In this document: in pieces, positions 22,201 to 33,628 of the stretch | Layout: each line of letters starts with the position of its first letter | Numbering within the stretch: position 1 is the first letter of the stretch | Assembly (NCBI GenBank): GCA_033064195.1 | Contig: JARBJD010000060.1 | Location: 186,001-250,000, forward strand | Reading direction: 5' to 3' | DNA from: Blattamonas nauphoetae | Taxonomy: Eukaryota > Preaxostyla > Oxymonadida | DNA: 64,000 nt | The notes under the pieces: generated by a model | The model's database searches: none | Told to the model about the DNA's origin: nothing | The model's input: only the letters and a program-made list of their open reading frames with translations | Made by a program: the position numbers and the translations under genes

Positions 22201-25200
22201 CGATCAAGGATATATTCGTTGCAGGTGCTGAAGCGACAATTACAGGTACTCAATCCTTCGACGTCGACCCAAAAACAATATCGAAGAAAGTGACCGACGT
22301 CAGCGCAAAGTTGATTGGAGCGAACTGCGCCAAATTTGAGATCAAATTAACCGTAAATGACCAGTCAACTAATGGGGAATATTTCACCAAGTTATTGAAT
22401 GACGAGCCAGTCACATTTACGTTTGAGGATGGTGTGGGAACATCGACTCCGTTGGACATTAGCTGGGCCGAAGGTGGCTTTAAGTTTAACGAAACTTACG
22501 CTTTCAATGAAGCATTGGCCGACACGAATAATGATCAGATTGCATTTGAAAGTGCTTCGTTCAAGATTGAATTTGAGCCATTGGTGACCGGAGCATCGTT
22601 TGACTTGGACGAGAACGAAGAAGGGAAGGGAATACTGGTGTTGACTGGAAAGATGCTTCATAAACCAGAAGCAATTGTTTCAGTGACAGTTACAGAAGTT
22701 GATCCGAATGCATCAGCATCAAATGATGTGGGACGAGATGTTACTTTTGAAACTACACTTGACCTGGAAGGGTCGATGACAGATGTTACAGTGCCAGTTG
22801 TTGTTGTTGCTGATAGTCCCACAGAAGGCCAATTGGAGTATGGGAAGACCTATACGATCAAGGATATATTCGTTGCAGGTGCTGAAGCGACAATTACAGG
22901 TACTCAATCCTTCGACGTCGACCCAAAAACAATATCGAAGAAAGTGACCGACGTCAGCGCAAAGTTGATTGGAGCGAACTGCGCCAAATTTGAGATCAAA
23001 TTAACCGTAAATGACCAGTCAACTAATGGGGAATATTTCACCAAGTTATTGAATGACGAGCCAGTCACATTTACGTTTGAGGATGGTGTGGGAACATCGA
23101 CTCCGTTGGACATTAGCTGGGCCGAAGGTGGCTTTAAGTTTAACGAAACTTACGCTTTCAATGAAGCATTGGCCGACACGAATAATGATCAGATTGCATT
23201 TGAAAGTGCTTCGTTCAAGATTGAATTTGAGCCATTGGTGACCGGAGCATCGTTTGACTTGGACGAGAACGAAGAAGGGAAGGGAATACTGGTGTTGACT
23301 GGAAAGATGCTTCATAAACCAGAAGCAATTGTTTCAGTGACAGTTACAGAAGTTGATCCGAATGCATCAGCATCAAATGATGTGGGACGAGATGTTACTT
23401 TTGAAACTACACTTGACCTGGAAGGGTCGATGACAGATGTTACAGTGCCAGTTGTTGTTGTTGCTGATAGTCCCACAGAAGGCCAATTGGAGTATGGGAA
23501 GACCTATACGATCAAGGATATATTCGTTGCAGGTGCTGAAGCGACAATTACAGGTACTCAATCCTTCGACGTCGACCCAAAAACAATATCGAAGAAAGTG
23601 ACCGACGTCAGCGCAAAGTTGATTGGAGCGAACTGCGCCAAATTTGAGATCAAATTAACCGTAAATGACCAGTCAACTAATGGGGAATATTTCACCAAGT
23701 TATTGAATGACGAGCCAGTCACATTTACGTTTGAGGATGGTGTGGGAACATCGACTCCGTTGGACATTAGCTGGGCCGAAGGTGGCTTTAAGTTTAACGA
23801 AACTTACGCTTTCAATGAAGCATTGGCCGACACGAATAATGATCAGATTGCATTTGAAAGTGCTTCGTTCAAGATTGAATTTGAGCCATTGGTGACCGGA
23901 GCATCGTTTGACTTGGACGAGAACGAAGAAGGGAAGGGAATACTGGTGTTGACTGGAAAGATGCTTCATAAACCAGAAGCAATTGTTTCAGTGACAGTTA
24001 CAGAAGTTGATCCGAATGCATCAGCATCAAATGATGTGGGACGAGATGTTACTTTTGAAACTACACTTGACCTGGAAGGGTCGATGACAGATGTTACAGT
24101 GCCAGTTGTTGTTGTTGCTGATAGTCCCACAGAAGGCCAATTGGAGTATGGGAAGACCTATACGATCAAGGATATATTCGTTGCAGGTGCTGAAGCGACA
24201 ATTACAGGTACTCAATCCTTCGACGTCGACCCAAAAACAATATCGAAGAAAGTGACAGGTGTCAGAGCAATTTTGAAAGAAGATTCCACCACACTTGAAC
24301 TGTTAGTCCAGGGAGAGAACTTGCCGTCTGCTGGTGATTACACAATGAAATTGAATGACACTTCCTTCCCGGTTTCGTTTTCCGGAATTGGGCAACTATC
24401 GACAGAGCTTACCGTTGGCTGGTCCGATTGCGAGATTATATTTAGACAAAAGTACGTTTTCACTGATTCATTGATCAACACCGATGATTCTGGAGATGAT
24501 ATTGAAGTCGACGGTGAAGTTTCGTTCACGATTGACTTTGAGCCATCAGTGACAGGAGTATCGTTTGATTTACACCCGTCTCAAAAAGGAACGGGAACAT
24601 TGAAGTTGACTGGAATGATGCTTCGTAAGGCTGGGACGCTTTCTGTGATAGTTACAGAAGTTACCTCGAATGCAGAATCGTCGAACGCCGGAGAAAGATC
24701 AATTACTCTTGAAACTGAACTCGGGCTTGAAGGATTGATGACGGAGATTACAATGTCAGTTGATGTTGTTGATGATACTCCTGTAGACGATCAATTGGAG
24801 TTTGGGAAGACGTATAAGATCAATGAGATATCCATTGAAGGCGTGGACGCGACAATTCAATCTACTCATTTCATCGTTCGAAAATTCCCGACAGTCACAC
24901 GAGCCTCCTGCGACTTTACCAACGACTTACACACCTCGTGCATTGTCACACTCTTTGGTGAAGGCCTTGATCTCGAAGCAGATTACACGGTCAAACTCGA
25001 ACCGGAAAAGTCTTTTGACATCACGTTTGGAGCGACAACAAATGTCGCCTCTGTTGTCCTTGCGCTTGGGTTCTCTGACAATCTCGACTACGGAACAGAA
25101 TACGCAGTGTTAGAAATCAAAAAGAAAGTTGGACCGAATATCGTCTCAATCGAACCTGAGGATAACGAAGGCGTCACATTCACCACTGGAAACAAACCAA

Positions 25201-26609
25201 GCTCAGGAGAACTCCTCGTTTCATCGTCATCAAGTGATACCTCGACCACATGCGGTTCGGACGATTCCCCGTGTGGCTCGCTTGAAGGAGTTTGGAATAT
25301 CGTTCAGACACTCCAATTCACGAAAGCTGAAATCAATCTCAAAAACACTGTCAAATTCGGACCAGCGATAGAAGTTTCTGATGAAATGAATATTACATTC
25401 TCGAATGCCTCATCCTCCCCACCAACACTCCGCATCCCAGAAGACATGGACATGGGAGAGAAGAAGGGTGCAGTCGACGTGAGCGGGTCACTCAATATGA
25501 TATCCCTGCAAATCCAACTTGATGCCTCTTCATCATCGTTTGTGTTCATCCACGCCTCTCACGCTCATCTCACGCTTGTCTCCTGCATTATCTCTGGACA
25601 TTCGGCATCGAAGAATGAAGAAAGCCATGTGGAGACACTTTGTGAATGGAAAACGGGTGTTTTGCAGCTGATTGAAACAGAGACAACGATGACTGGTCTG
25701 GCGATGAAAGAGCTCTCGCAAGGAGCGATCTTCATTCTGAACGGAACTCTCCTGATCGAATCGTCGTCATTCGAAGACAACGCCCCTCTCAACGTTGATT
25801 CACACCCGTCCGCTCGCCGTAACATCTTCTGCACAGACGAGGCAGAAATCACAATCGACAGTCTGAGTGATGGTGATGGATCATCGAAAGATCGCCCTCA
25901 CTTCTGGATGAACCTGGACGACTGCACACTGACAAGCGAGGTCGTTCCTGAGCATCAAACGCATTTCGTTCCCACACTGTCTGAAAATTCAACGAGCGAA
26001 TGGATCTCTGACACAAAAACTCATAATATTTCGATCGTTGGAGCGATGCTCATTCCTTGTGGCCTCGAACTGGAAGTGTTTGAAAAGAAGAAGGATGGGA
26101 CCGAAGGGAAACATCACAGAGTGGCGATCTCGTCAGAAAATGGAGCCACACTCACCGAAACCTCCATCGTCCTCCCCATCCCCCATACAACACTGACAGA
26201 AGCTTTTGACAAATCTCGGGATTTGCACTGCCGTCTGGTGTACGGCAAAGAAAAACGAACGTCAACATCGTTCGATCTTGCCTCTTCGCTTGCCAAATCG
26301 CCCGGAGGCTTCCCGTACTGGATCATCGTTGTTGTGGTGGTCTGTGTCGCATGTGTGGCGGCTGCTGTGGCCGTTCTGATCGTCTGTTATGTGCGGGCCA
26401 ATCGAAAGAAGGACCGCCTCTCGTCGTACAAAGAAATGAGCCAGGAACTGGACAAGAATGACGAGCTCGACGAACCAGCACCAACTGATCAGCAACTCGA
26501 TCTTGTTTCTGAGACTCAGCCGCAGCAAATTGTGGTTGAGCCTGAAAACGATCAGGATAAACCACACGTGATCACAGATCTAACAACGGATGATCATCTG
26601 ACCTTTTAA
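16279..26609 (+). CDS. Giant type I surface protein with perfect 218-residue repeats
   Basis: If two one-base excesses in the array are set aside, this is one frame of about 3442 residues. It starts at MLGLILLLILTTSA (signal peptide), then a diverged first module, eleven full and one partial copies of a 218-residue unit, one diverged unit (GVRAILKEDS onward) and a half unit. A beta-helix-like region follows (GSDDSPCGSLEGVW; HPSARRNIFC), then one membrane span (WIIVVVVVCVACVAAAV, about residue 3346) and an acidic tail of about 70 residues. The unit holds two roughly 109-residue beta-sandwich-like halves. The region before the span aligns with the surface protein at 53-58.7 kb, but no kinase-like tail is present. 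Both frame breaks (about 17446 and 20717) add a C at the same point in the unit, so they may be assembly errors. If real, the gene is broken. A role as a surface adhesin is inferred. Confidence 0.8.
16704..24256 (+). repeat. Perfect tandem array, 654-bp unit, about 11.5 copies
   Basis: Counting from GTGACAGTTACAG, units start at 16795, 17450, 18104, 18758, 19412, 20066, 20721, 21375, 22029, 22683, 23337 and 23991. The spacing is 654 bp except for 655 bp before 17450 and before 20721. I saw no substitutions between units. Identity begins near 16704 and ends near 24256, inside the twelfth unit. Such uniformity means recent expansion, ongoing gene conversion, or assembly copying of one consensus unit. 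Confidence 0.95.
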
Positions 26610-27608
26610 TCATAATTTCGTGCGGAGTTCCAACTTGCAAATGAGCTGTTGAAACAAACTGAGTAGGGTCTGAAGGCTGCTGTGAGACGGGGGGATACTG
26701 CGGCTGAGGGAGAACATGTGGCGGAAGGACGGCATCGAAGTCCGATCTGGGTGGGACAAACGGTTGGTTGTATGGGGAAAGAAACTGAGGAGGTTGCGAT
26801 GCATCTGGCACAGACGGCGGGGGAGGATAGAAAGGCTCGACACTGTTCGTAAATGCTGTAAATGGGACTGTCTGAGCGGTGTCATTGGAGGGTTGTTGCG
26901 ATGATTGAGGGAGATGCTAAACGAGGAGAAGTAACACAATCAAGTCTAAGAGAAGAGGTAACTTGTCCAAACCTTCTTGTGGTGATGTCGAAGACAGCAG
27001 CAGATGGAGACGACGACTACGAGGAGGAAAAGCAGTGCACCTGCACACGCACAAGAGATGATGACGAATCCATATTCTGCGAAGATGCTCTGCTTCTTCG
27101 GAAAGACAAACTTTAAACCAGTCGGAAATGAAAGTCTGCATTCGCCGTTGTAGATCTCCTCCACATAGTACGTCTTTTCATATTGGAAAAACGGGCTGGA
27201 GGAGATAGATATCCAATCTGATGAGAGATCACTGGTTGAATTTGTCCACAGAGTCATCCACGTGTAATTTTCATCGTACAGGTTGATCTTGGAAATATTG
27301 ACATAATAGACGCCACTCCATAAATCATACCCCTGTAGATGCAATTGGAACGATTCCCTCGAGCTATCAAGTTCGATATATACCGTGTGAACTGTGCCGC
27401 ACGAATTGTCTGGAATTGTCGCTCTCGTATGAAGTTTCCCTGTTTGCATAAAGGTGGGAGGGAGCGATGCGTGTAATACGGTTGGAGTGACTTGACGAGG
27501 ATGATCGATTGTGGTGATGACCTCTGTGTCCGTTAGTCGGTGATATCGACCAAATGAGTTCGGGATAATGAACAAGATAATGAAGAATAATGACAGAATA
27601 TGTATCAT
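26572..27608 (-). CDS. Small type I membrane protein with proline-rich tail
   Basis: Two exons, 26973-27608 and 26572-26916, with a 56-bp intron (GTTTGG to GTTTAG), encode about 326 residues. It has a signal peptide (MIHILSLFFIILFIIPNSFG), an ectodomain of about 160 residues with several N-glycosylation sites (NIS, NYT, NST) and three Cys, and one span (VIISCACAGALLFLLVVVVS, about residues 183-204) followed by a CCC and poly-His stretch. The cytoplasmic tail of about 120 residues is rich in Pro, Gln and Ser (PFYPPPPS, VLPQPQYPP), which would suit SH3- or WW-type partners. Splicing is supported because the proline-rich frame continues exactly from the tail. Its 3' coding end overlaps the end of the giant repeat gene by 38 bp, tail to tail. 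I do not recognise a family. Confidence 0.8.
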
Positions 27609-27925
27609 GGAGGTTAACGTCCAAGTGGGAGGGAGAAATAAAACAAAAATATGGCTTCGTCCTCCACCTCACTTTAATTTGTTGCTATTTCTCCAGTATA
27701 TTGCCCCAATATAGTGAATTCAAACCTTTATGTTTGTTTCATTTCTGGTTAGGAATACAAACGCTTTCCATGACTTTTTCGAACCTTTTCATCTTTTTTC
27801 ATAGAATACCCATTTAATCGGAAAAATGAACATGTTTTCACTTTCAGTCATTCTGAATATGTCATTTCTGCATTTTGTCCAGTTGATTTTGTTTATGGAA
27901 ATCAAACTTCATTGTGATCGTTCTG
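27609..27925. promoter_or_regulatory. Divergent intergenic region
   Basis: About 320 bp separate the start of the small membrane protein gene (minus) from the earliest likely start of the coiled-coil gene (plus). It is A/T-rich with T-rich tracts. It must hold both promoters if 27926 is used, but I can pick out no specific motif. Confidence 0.35.
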
Positions 27926-28176
27926 ATGCATTCTGACAGAGAACCTTTGCGGTCCTCTCGCTTTATTGCACAAAATCCGAGAGTAGGTACTCATACTGTG
28001 TCCACATTACCCGGATATGCCACACCAAAATCGTTGAGTGAGAATATGCCACATCAACCAAATTCTGAACCATCACTCCTCACTGCACTTGATATAGCCA
28101 AGCACAATATCTCATTGTCCCCAAGTGTCTGTTTCTAATGTTTTAATGGTTCGATTAGAGGAAACAAATTCACACT

Positions 28177-30318
28177 ATGCCTCCCCAAGAGAGAGTCTCT
28201 CAAGCTGCTTCCATCGACCGTGGCTCCATTTCATTGCTCCACAAACTCACAGACACGGTTTATTCATCGTTTTTGCTTTCTATTCTGATTTGTTTGTAGG
28301 CCAAACGGACGTCTGTTGAAATTGAACAATACGAACGCGACAGAGCCAGATTTCAGAATGAGATTGAGCGATTGTCAGCTTTTGAATTTGAAAATGTCAG
28401 ATTAAATGATCAGATTAAGCAGCTAAAGGAGAGTTTATCTGCATCAGAAGATAAGGCGCTCCACGAATCATCGTCACTCTCAGAAGAACTGTTGACGTTA
28501 CAGAAGACTCTTCAAAATCAATCTACAGAAAATTCTCGGATGCGACAAACTATCAGAGATCATGAGCGGAATCATAGAGCGGAGATCGAACGAATCAATA
28601 CGTCTCACAACTCTCAACAGATGTCTCTCAAAACACAAATTTCCCACTTGGAAAATCAACTATCGTCACTCAGATCCACACAACAACAAAATGATCAACT
28701 CCTCCAAACAATTCATTCAAATAGAGAGGATCAGGCACAATTATCAGCTCAATTGAGCGAAATACTCCAATTTCAATCGTCAATGACTCGAGTCATTAAT
28801 CAGGTCTTATCAGATCCTTCTATGCATCTATCAAGTTCAATTCATCCCATTTTTCCTTCAATCGAATCGCATTTCCGGAGTATTCAGGGACCACCAGCCG
28901 TCAACACGGCAGCCCTCTTGACTGCCATCAAGGCGGTTCTTGAGCAGTTCACAGACAAGGTCTCATCTCTCAACGAACTGAGAGAAGATTATGAACGTGT
29001 GGTATTGGCAGATAGGAAGAAAGATGGCATCATCACACAATTGAAAACAGACATTCAAAACATCAAGACACAACAGGAGATTCTTGAACAAAATATGGAT
29101 ATTACATCATCCACCCCTCAGAAAGACATTCACGAAGAACTTCGATTTGTGTCAGCCAAATTAACGGAGACGGAGGAGGAATTGAACAGATGTCGCTCTC
29201 AGCTCGAAATTTTGAGAAATGAGAATTCCAAAATGCAAATTGTGCACGATGAACTTGACAACAATAAAATTGAACTGGAACAACTTCGTCAAACATTGAA
29301 GGAGAAAGACAATGAAATCGAAGCACAACGAAAGGACATACTCGATAAGAAAGAACAATTAGACAGACTCTCTCCACTAATTCAGCAAAATGACACTCTT
29401 TCCAGAGATTCACCCCATAATATTCGCTCTCAAATGAATGAACCGTCAGCAATCACTGTTCACAGAAATGAAGCGACTCCCCCACCATCACAAGATCTGT
29501 CGGAAACAACCAAGATCCCAAAACAAACACAAAGCCCTTCAACTCCAGTTCTCTCTGATGATCTTCACAGACAGCTTCATGAAGCCTCAATAACTCACCA
29601 ATCAGACTTGGATCAAATTAAGTCCCTTCAGAACGAGATTTTGGAACTCAATCGCCATCAACAGCACATGATTAACGACTGTAAGGAACAGAAACGTATT
29701 ATATCCCGATTAACAACAGAGAACGAGATCCTCTCTCAAACCCTTTCCACCCTTCAAGCTGAATTGAGCACCAAGTCGCAATCCTTGTCATCACTCTCCT
29801 CATCCTTGAATGGCCAACTGAGCGAGAAGGAGGAGCTCTCAAAGGAGTTGGAACGGGTTCGGAAAGAATTGGATCTTCTCCGAGCTAAACCAAACGACCT
29901 TGCTTCTCTTGACTCCGCCGACGACAGCGAGCTCGACAGGCTGAGAGAAGAGAATATTGCCCTGCAAAGTCGGATCGACCGGCAGACAAAGGAAACTGCG
30001 TATCTGAAGGAGAAAGTGTTGGAGAAGGACTCAAAACTTCGTCGAATGGAGGAACGGAAGAAGAAAGGGAAAAGCGAGAAAGAACTCGCACAGATGGTTG
30101 CAGAAGCCTCTCGCGAGAAGGACGCCAGCAGAGCAGAGAACATGCAGCTCACAGAACAGCTGGCGACACTCCATCGTCGAATCGAAAGCCTCACAAACGA
30201 GTTGCGAAAAGTGTCGCTCCTCAATTCGGAGCTCAGTCAGGTCAATACGAGGCTACGGTCCAAGCACACCACATTGCATCGCGAGATGGAATTTCAAACG
30301 ATGAGAAGCAGGGGATGA
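28177..30318 (+). CDS. Coiled-coil protein of about 700 residues
   Basis: Exons 28177-28257 and 28300-30318, with a 42-bp intron (GTTTAT to TTTGTAG), give 699 residues from MPPQERVSQAAS. Nearly the whole protein is heptad-type coiled coil (IEQYERDRARFQNEIERL; LEKDSKLRRMEERKKKG). The one break, at about residues 385-430, is Pro/Ser/Thr-rich. The C-terminal half is more basic. There is no membrane span and no ATPase motif, so it is not an SMC protein. A tether, golgin or cytoskeletal linker would fit. An open stretch just upstream, 27926-28125 (MHSDREPLRSSRFIAQN), could be an extra 5' exon joined through an intron of about 32 bp ending at 28158, which would add about 70 residues. I am unsure of that exon because its donor would be GTCTGT. 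Confidence 0.85.
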
Positions 30319-30594
30319 GGAAGGGACGAAAGACGCTGTTCGTCGGATCCATCAACCAATTTACGCTTCTACACAATTAATTTCTCTTTATTTAAATCAT
30401 CCTTTCTTTTTTGTCTGTTTGCCTTGCTTTTTCTTGATTCTCTTCATTTTTTATTCGAGAAAACACAGATTTTGTCTGAAGGATTGCGGCTTCTTTTCTC
30501 GACTGCGTGGACAATAACATGGAGAAGATTTAAGACCAAAGAAGTATCGCCGCTGAAATGTGAAGTGAGGGTTTCAAGAACAAGATTTCCTGCC

Positions 30595-31011
30595 TTATTG
30601 TCCCATGATTGTTGCAACAATCTTTCTCGCTCCTCCGCGGTTTCTAAACTCACACAAATATATGCCCTGCCATGTACCCAAGTTCAACTGGCCATTTGAT
30701 ATCGGAATATTGAGAGAACAACCAACAAGGGTCGATTTTGCATGGGCTGGCATGTCGTCATCACCTTCCATTGTGTGAGTGTAATATGACTCTCTTTCAC
30801 GAACAAGGCGATTAAAAATTGATTCCATATCGGCCCGTACGTCGCTACAACAGTTTTCATTGATTGTAAGTCCAGCAGAAGTGTGCTTGATGAGAAGATT
30901 GAGGAAGCCGATTTTTGGGAGTGGTGGCAACTTTGACAGGAGTTCATCTGTGACGAGATGAAACCCACGCGACTTGGAACCCAAAGAGAATTCGACTTGT
31001 TTCAGTTGCAT
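30595..31011 (-). CDS. YjbQ/UPF0047 family protein
   Basis: A single-exon gene of 138 residues, the usual size of the YjbQ (UPF0047) family. Family marks are HTSAGLTINENCCSDVRADM, the THTMEGDDDMPAHAKSTL block with the His and acidic residues expected near the active site, and the C-terminal GTWQGIYLCEFRNRGGARK. Bacterial members have been linked to secondary thiamine-phosphate synthase activity; the role in eukaryotes is not settled. It lies 58 bp downstream of the ASH-domain gene on the same strand and faces the coiled-coil gene tail to tail. No signal or membrane segment is visible, so it is probably cytosolic. The family assignment rests on recognised motifs. Confidence 0.9.
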   Translation of the reverse strand: MQLKQVEFSLGSKSRGFHLVTDELLSKLPPLPKIGFLNLLIKHTSAGLTINENCCSDVRADMESIFNRLVRERESYYTHTMEGDDDMPAHAKSTLVGCSLNIPISNGQLNLGTWQGIYLCEFRNRGGARKIVATIMGQ

Positions 31012-31069
31012 TGAATAGAGAAAGGTTGGAGGAAGTTAGAAAAAATAGTGGAAAGATCGCGAATCACGA

Positions 31070-33228
31070 TCAAGTCTTCTTCTTAATGTAGCGGAACGCT
31101 GTAGGCTGAACCTTCTTCTGTTCCTTGGCAAATAAGTTTGGTATTCTGTGCGTGATTCGACTTGAATCGAGGCTGGAAATAGAAACAAAACAGTTTGGAT
31201 AATAAAGCTAAAATCTGCACACATTGCCTGCTCTCGCAAAGCCTGTGAAATCTCAATTTTTGCGTCCCCAATTTTTCTTCCGTTTTCCCCACCCGCACAT
31301 CTCCAGGCGTCCTTCTCCTTCTCAAACACAACAACAGCAGTGGTGGACCCCATCACACGCACAGAAGGGATGATCCCGTAGCGAGAGAAGCGAGAGAGCA
31401 CAGCAGGAATGGGAAGGGGGCACGACATCGACACGAAAAGCGGGGCGACGGTTCGGCGGTTGATTGGAGACTGTTTGATTGAGACAGACGACGAGTCGTT
31501 CGACTGGGAAGTGTCTGACTGAGCAGAGTTGGTGAGAGATCGGCTGACAAAGGACAGCGACGAGGTGGGTGTGGACAACTGTGTTGTGGTTGACTTTGTC
31601 TCGCTGGATGGCGATGTGAGAACAGGTAGAGTTCCTTTCGACTCCGTCTCGTCGCTGGTTTTCATCAAATAATCCAAAAACGACGATTCTGTTGAGCCCA
31701 ACTGTTTCTGAGATGACGACGCGGTGGTTGTCGTTGTGATTGTTGTGCTGGGGAGTCCAGTGGATGTGGTTGTGTCTGTCAACTTCGATGTCTCTCCAGT
31801 TGAGAGTGTCGTCTTGTCCTCGCTGCTGATGGAGTCTGTGAGAGTCGACACAGTCTGCGACGTGGACGACGATGAGAGGAGATCCGAGCTGGTGAGGAAC
31901 GACGAGAACGTTGGGATGGAGGTCGGGAGCGAGCTGGTCGTGTGCATCCCAAGCGACTGTTCCGATGACGCCACGAGCGTCGACCCCAACATCGAGTCCG
32001 TCTGTGCTGTGCCTGTTGTGTTGGAATAGGAGAGGCTGAGACAGGACGACAGCAGGTCAGTCGTCGTGGATGACAGCTGCGAGAAGGACTCCGAGAAGGA
32101 CGTGTCCGAAAAGCGGGAGGTGTCGCTCCAATCACTCGAAATCGAAGACTTGGGGTGTTTAGTGCGATGCTTCGAACGAGAGTGATGTTTGTCAGAGCCA
32201 GATTTTGTTGATTTTCGGTGCTTCTTTGCCGATCGCGTTTTTGTCTCCGAGTGTTCGGTCGTTGGGAGAGATGTGGTGAGAGTCTCGTCATAATCGGTGA
32301 GTGATTGAGAACTGTCGTCTGTTTTTGATTGTAATGTCGACAGAGACTCCGAAACAGAGAAGGAGAAAGAGTTCGACATGACTGACGACGCAGATTGGGA
32401 AGCGGTCGATGAAGCGATCGAGCTCGACATCCGATTGATCGACCGACTCGAAGTTCTCGACATCTTCAAATGCTGCACACGATAAAGCGAGTGTGTGCTG
32501 AGATCATGGGGTGAGATCGTTACTTCATTCGAATGTTGAAATAAGGTGGTTCGCGTGCGAATAGAGGGTCCTCTGATAAAAGTGCGTCCAAGAGATGATG
32601 TTGAAAGTGGTTCAGTGGGCGAAAACGTTATTGTAAGAGTGAAATCCTCGGTTGGGCTGATCGTTCCTGGACAGAAGAAACAAGAGAGAAAACAATACCC
32701 TCTGTCGCTGAAAAGGTGATAGATGGTGCAAGCCCAACAGATTCGATAGTAAATGGATGAGATATGTTATACAACGGAGAAAAAGTGTACTTGACTGACA
32801 CTCTGAAGAAAAATCAGGAGGAAAGGGAGATACGATTCTCCAATTCGACAAGGCGGGAAGAGGACGATTGGTGGCAACAAGAGGTGTGTATAAGCAGGGT
32901 ATACATGCACTGGATGAACCAGTTCCTGAAAAAGATTTGGAAGACGCTGTCATACATATGAACCTGAGACAATTCGCATTTCCTCGTGCATAATTGCGTA
33001 CTGATTGGGCGTAAACTGAGGTGTAATGGTATGTTTTTCATATGGCTTCAGGCCGAACTAAAACAATGTGGAGAAAGATGAATGATGAGAGGTTGAGAGA
33101 TACTCGCGACTGATATTTGCGCCAGTAAGGTTAACAAACGTGATCTCAGCGAATGAAACATGAAAAAGTGTATCGTATCGAAAATGCAGAGAATCCTGAA
33201 TTATGAGGAATGGTGCATTCTGCGGCAT
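31070..33228 (-). CDS. ASH (hydin-type) domain protein with Ser/Thr-rich region and tiny introns
   Basis: Spliced exons on the minus strand are 32956-33057, 32834-32925, 32699-32802, 31223-32666 and 31070-31172. The introns are 30, 31, 32 and 50 bp, all GT-AG, and all joins keep frame, giving at least 614 residues. The N-terminal part reads like an ASPM-SPD2-Hydin (ASH) fold: HEEMRIVSGSYELVHPV, LLPPIVLFPPCRIGES, SPLYNISHPFTIES, then a TISPTEDFTLTITFSP block. ASH domains occur in ciliary and centrosomal proteins. A Ser/Thr-rich region with a basic patch (KKHRKSTKSGSDKHHSRSK) follows. Near the C-terminus is an RRM-like fold (PLFVSMSCPLPIPAVLSRFSRYG). The 5' end is unresolved. A candidate first exon from ATG 33228 (MPQNAPFLIIQDSLHF) joins only through a weak GTTAAC donor. 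Confidence 0.7.
32667..32955 (-). other. Three introns of 30-32 bp
   Basis: Introns at 32926-32955 (30 bp), 32803-32833 (31 bp) and 32667-32698 (32 bp) all start GTAT and end in a pyrimidine tract plus CAG. Each is needed to keep one protein frame, and each junction falls in a different phase (0, 2, 1), which is hard to get by chance. Confidence 0.75.
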
Positions 33229-33628
33229 TTTTAATGATCCAACACAAATCAAAAATGATGAAAGTACTCTGGTTTGAAGATGAGAAGTCACTCCATGGGA
33301 CGATCGATCGATCCATCCTTCCATTCAGCCAATCGAAAAATGATCCAACTTTCAAACTCTATTTTTGAAAGATTGACCCGAATTATATAGATAGCATCGA
33401 GTATATATGAGACTTCTCAGTGTTCAACTCCTCAACAAGAATCTCGCTCGATTGTCTTATCCCATCATAAATGCTCATTGAACACGATAGCTGCGCCAAA
33501 ATAAGTTCGTATCTTCAAGTTAACTGGTAGAAATCGACAGGACAGTCATGTGCCCTCTACAGTCTGCGTCTCTTCGTCCGTGTCAATGAACAATTCGCTA
33601 ACATTCCTCATATTCATTTTTCTTTCAG

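Noticed and set aside
17486-24215. Repeated 62-, 69- and 89-codon minus-strand frames in the array
   Set aside because: They are shadows copied by the 654-bp repeat, with no independent evidence of coding.
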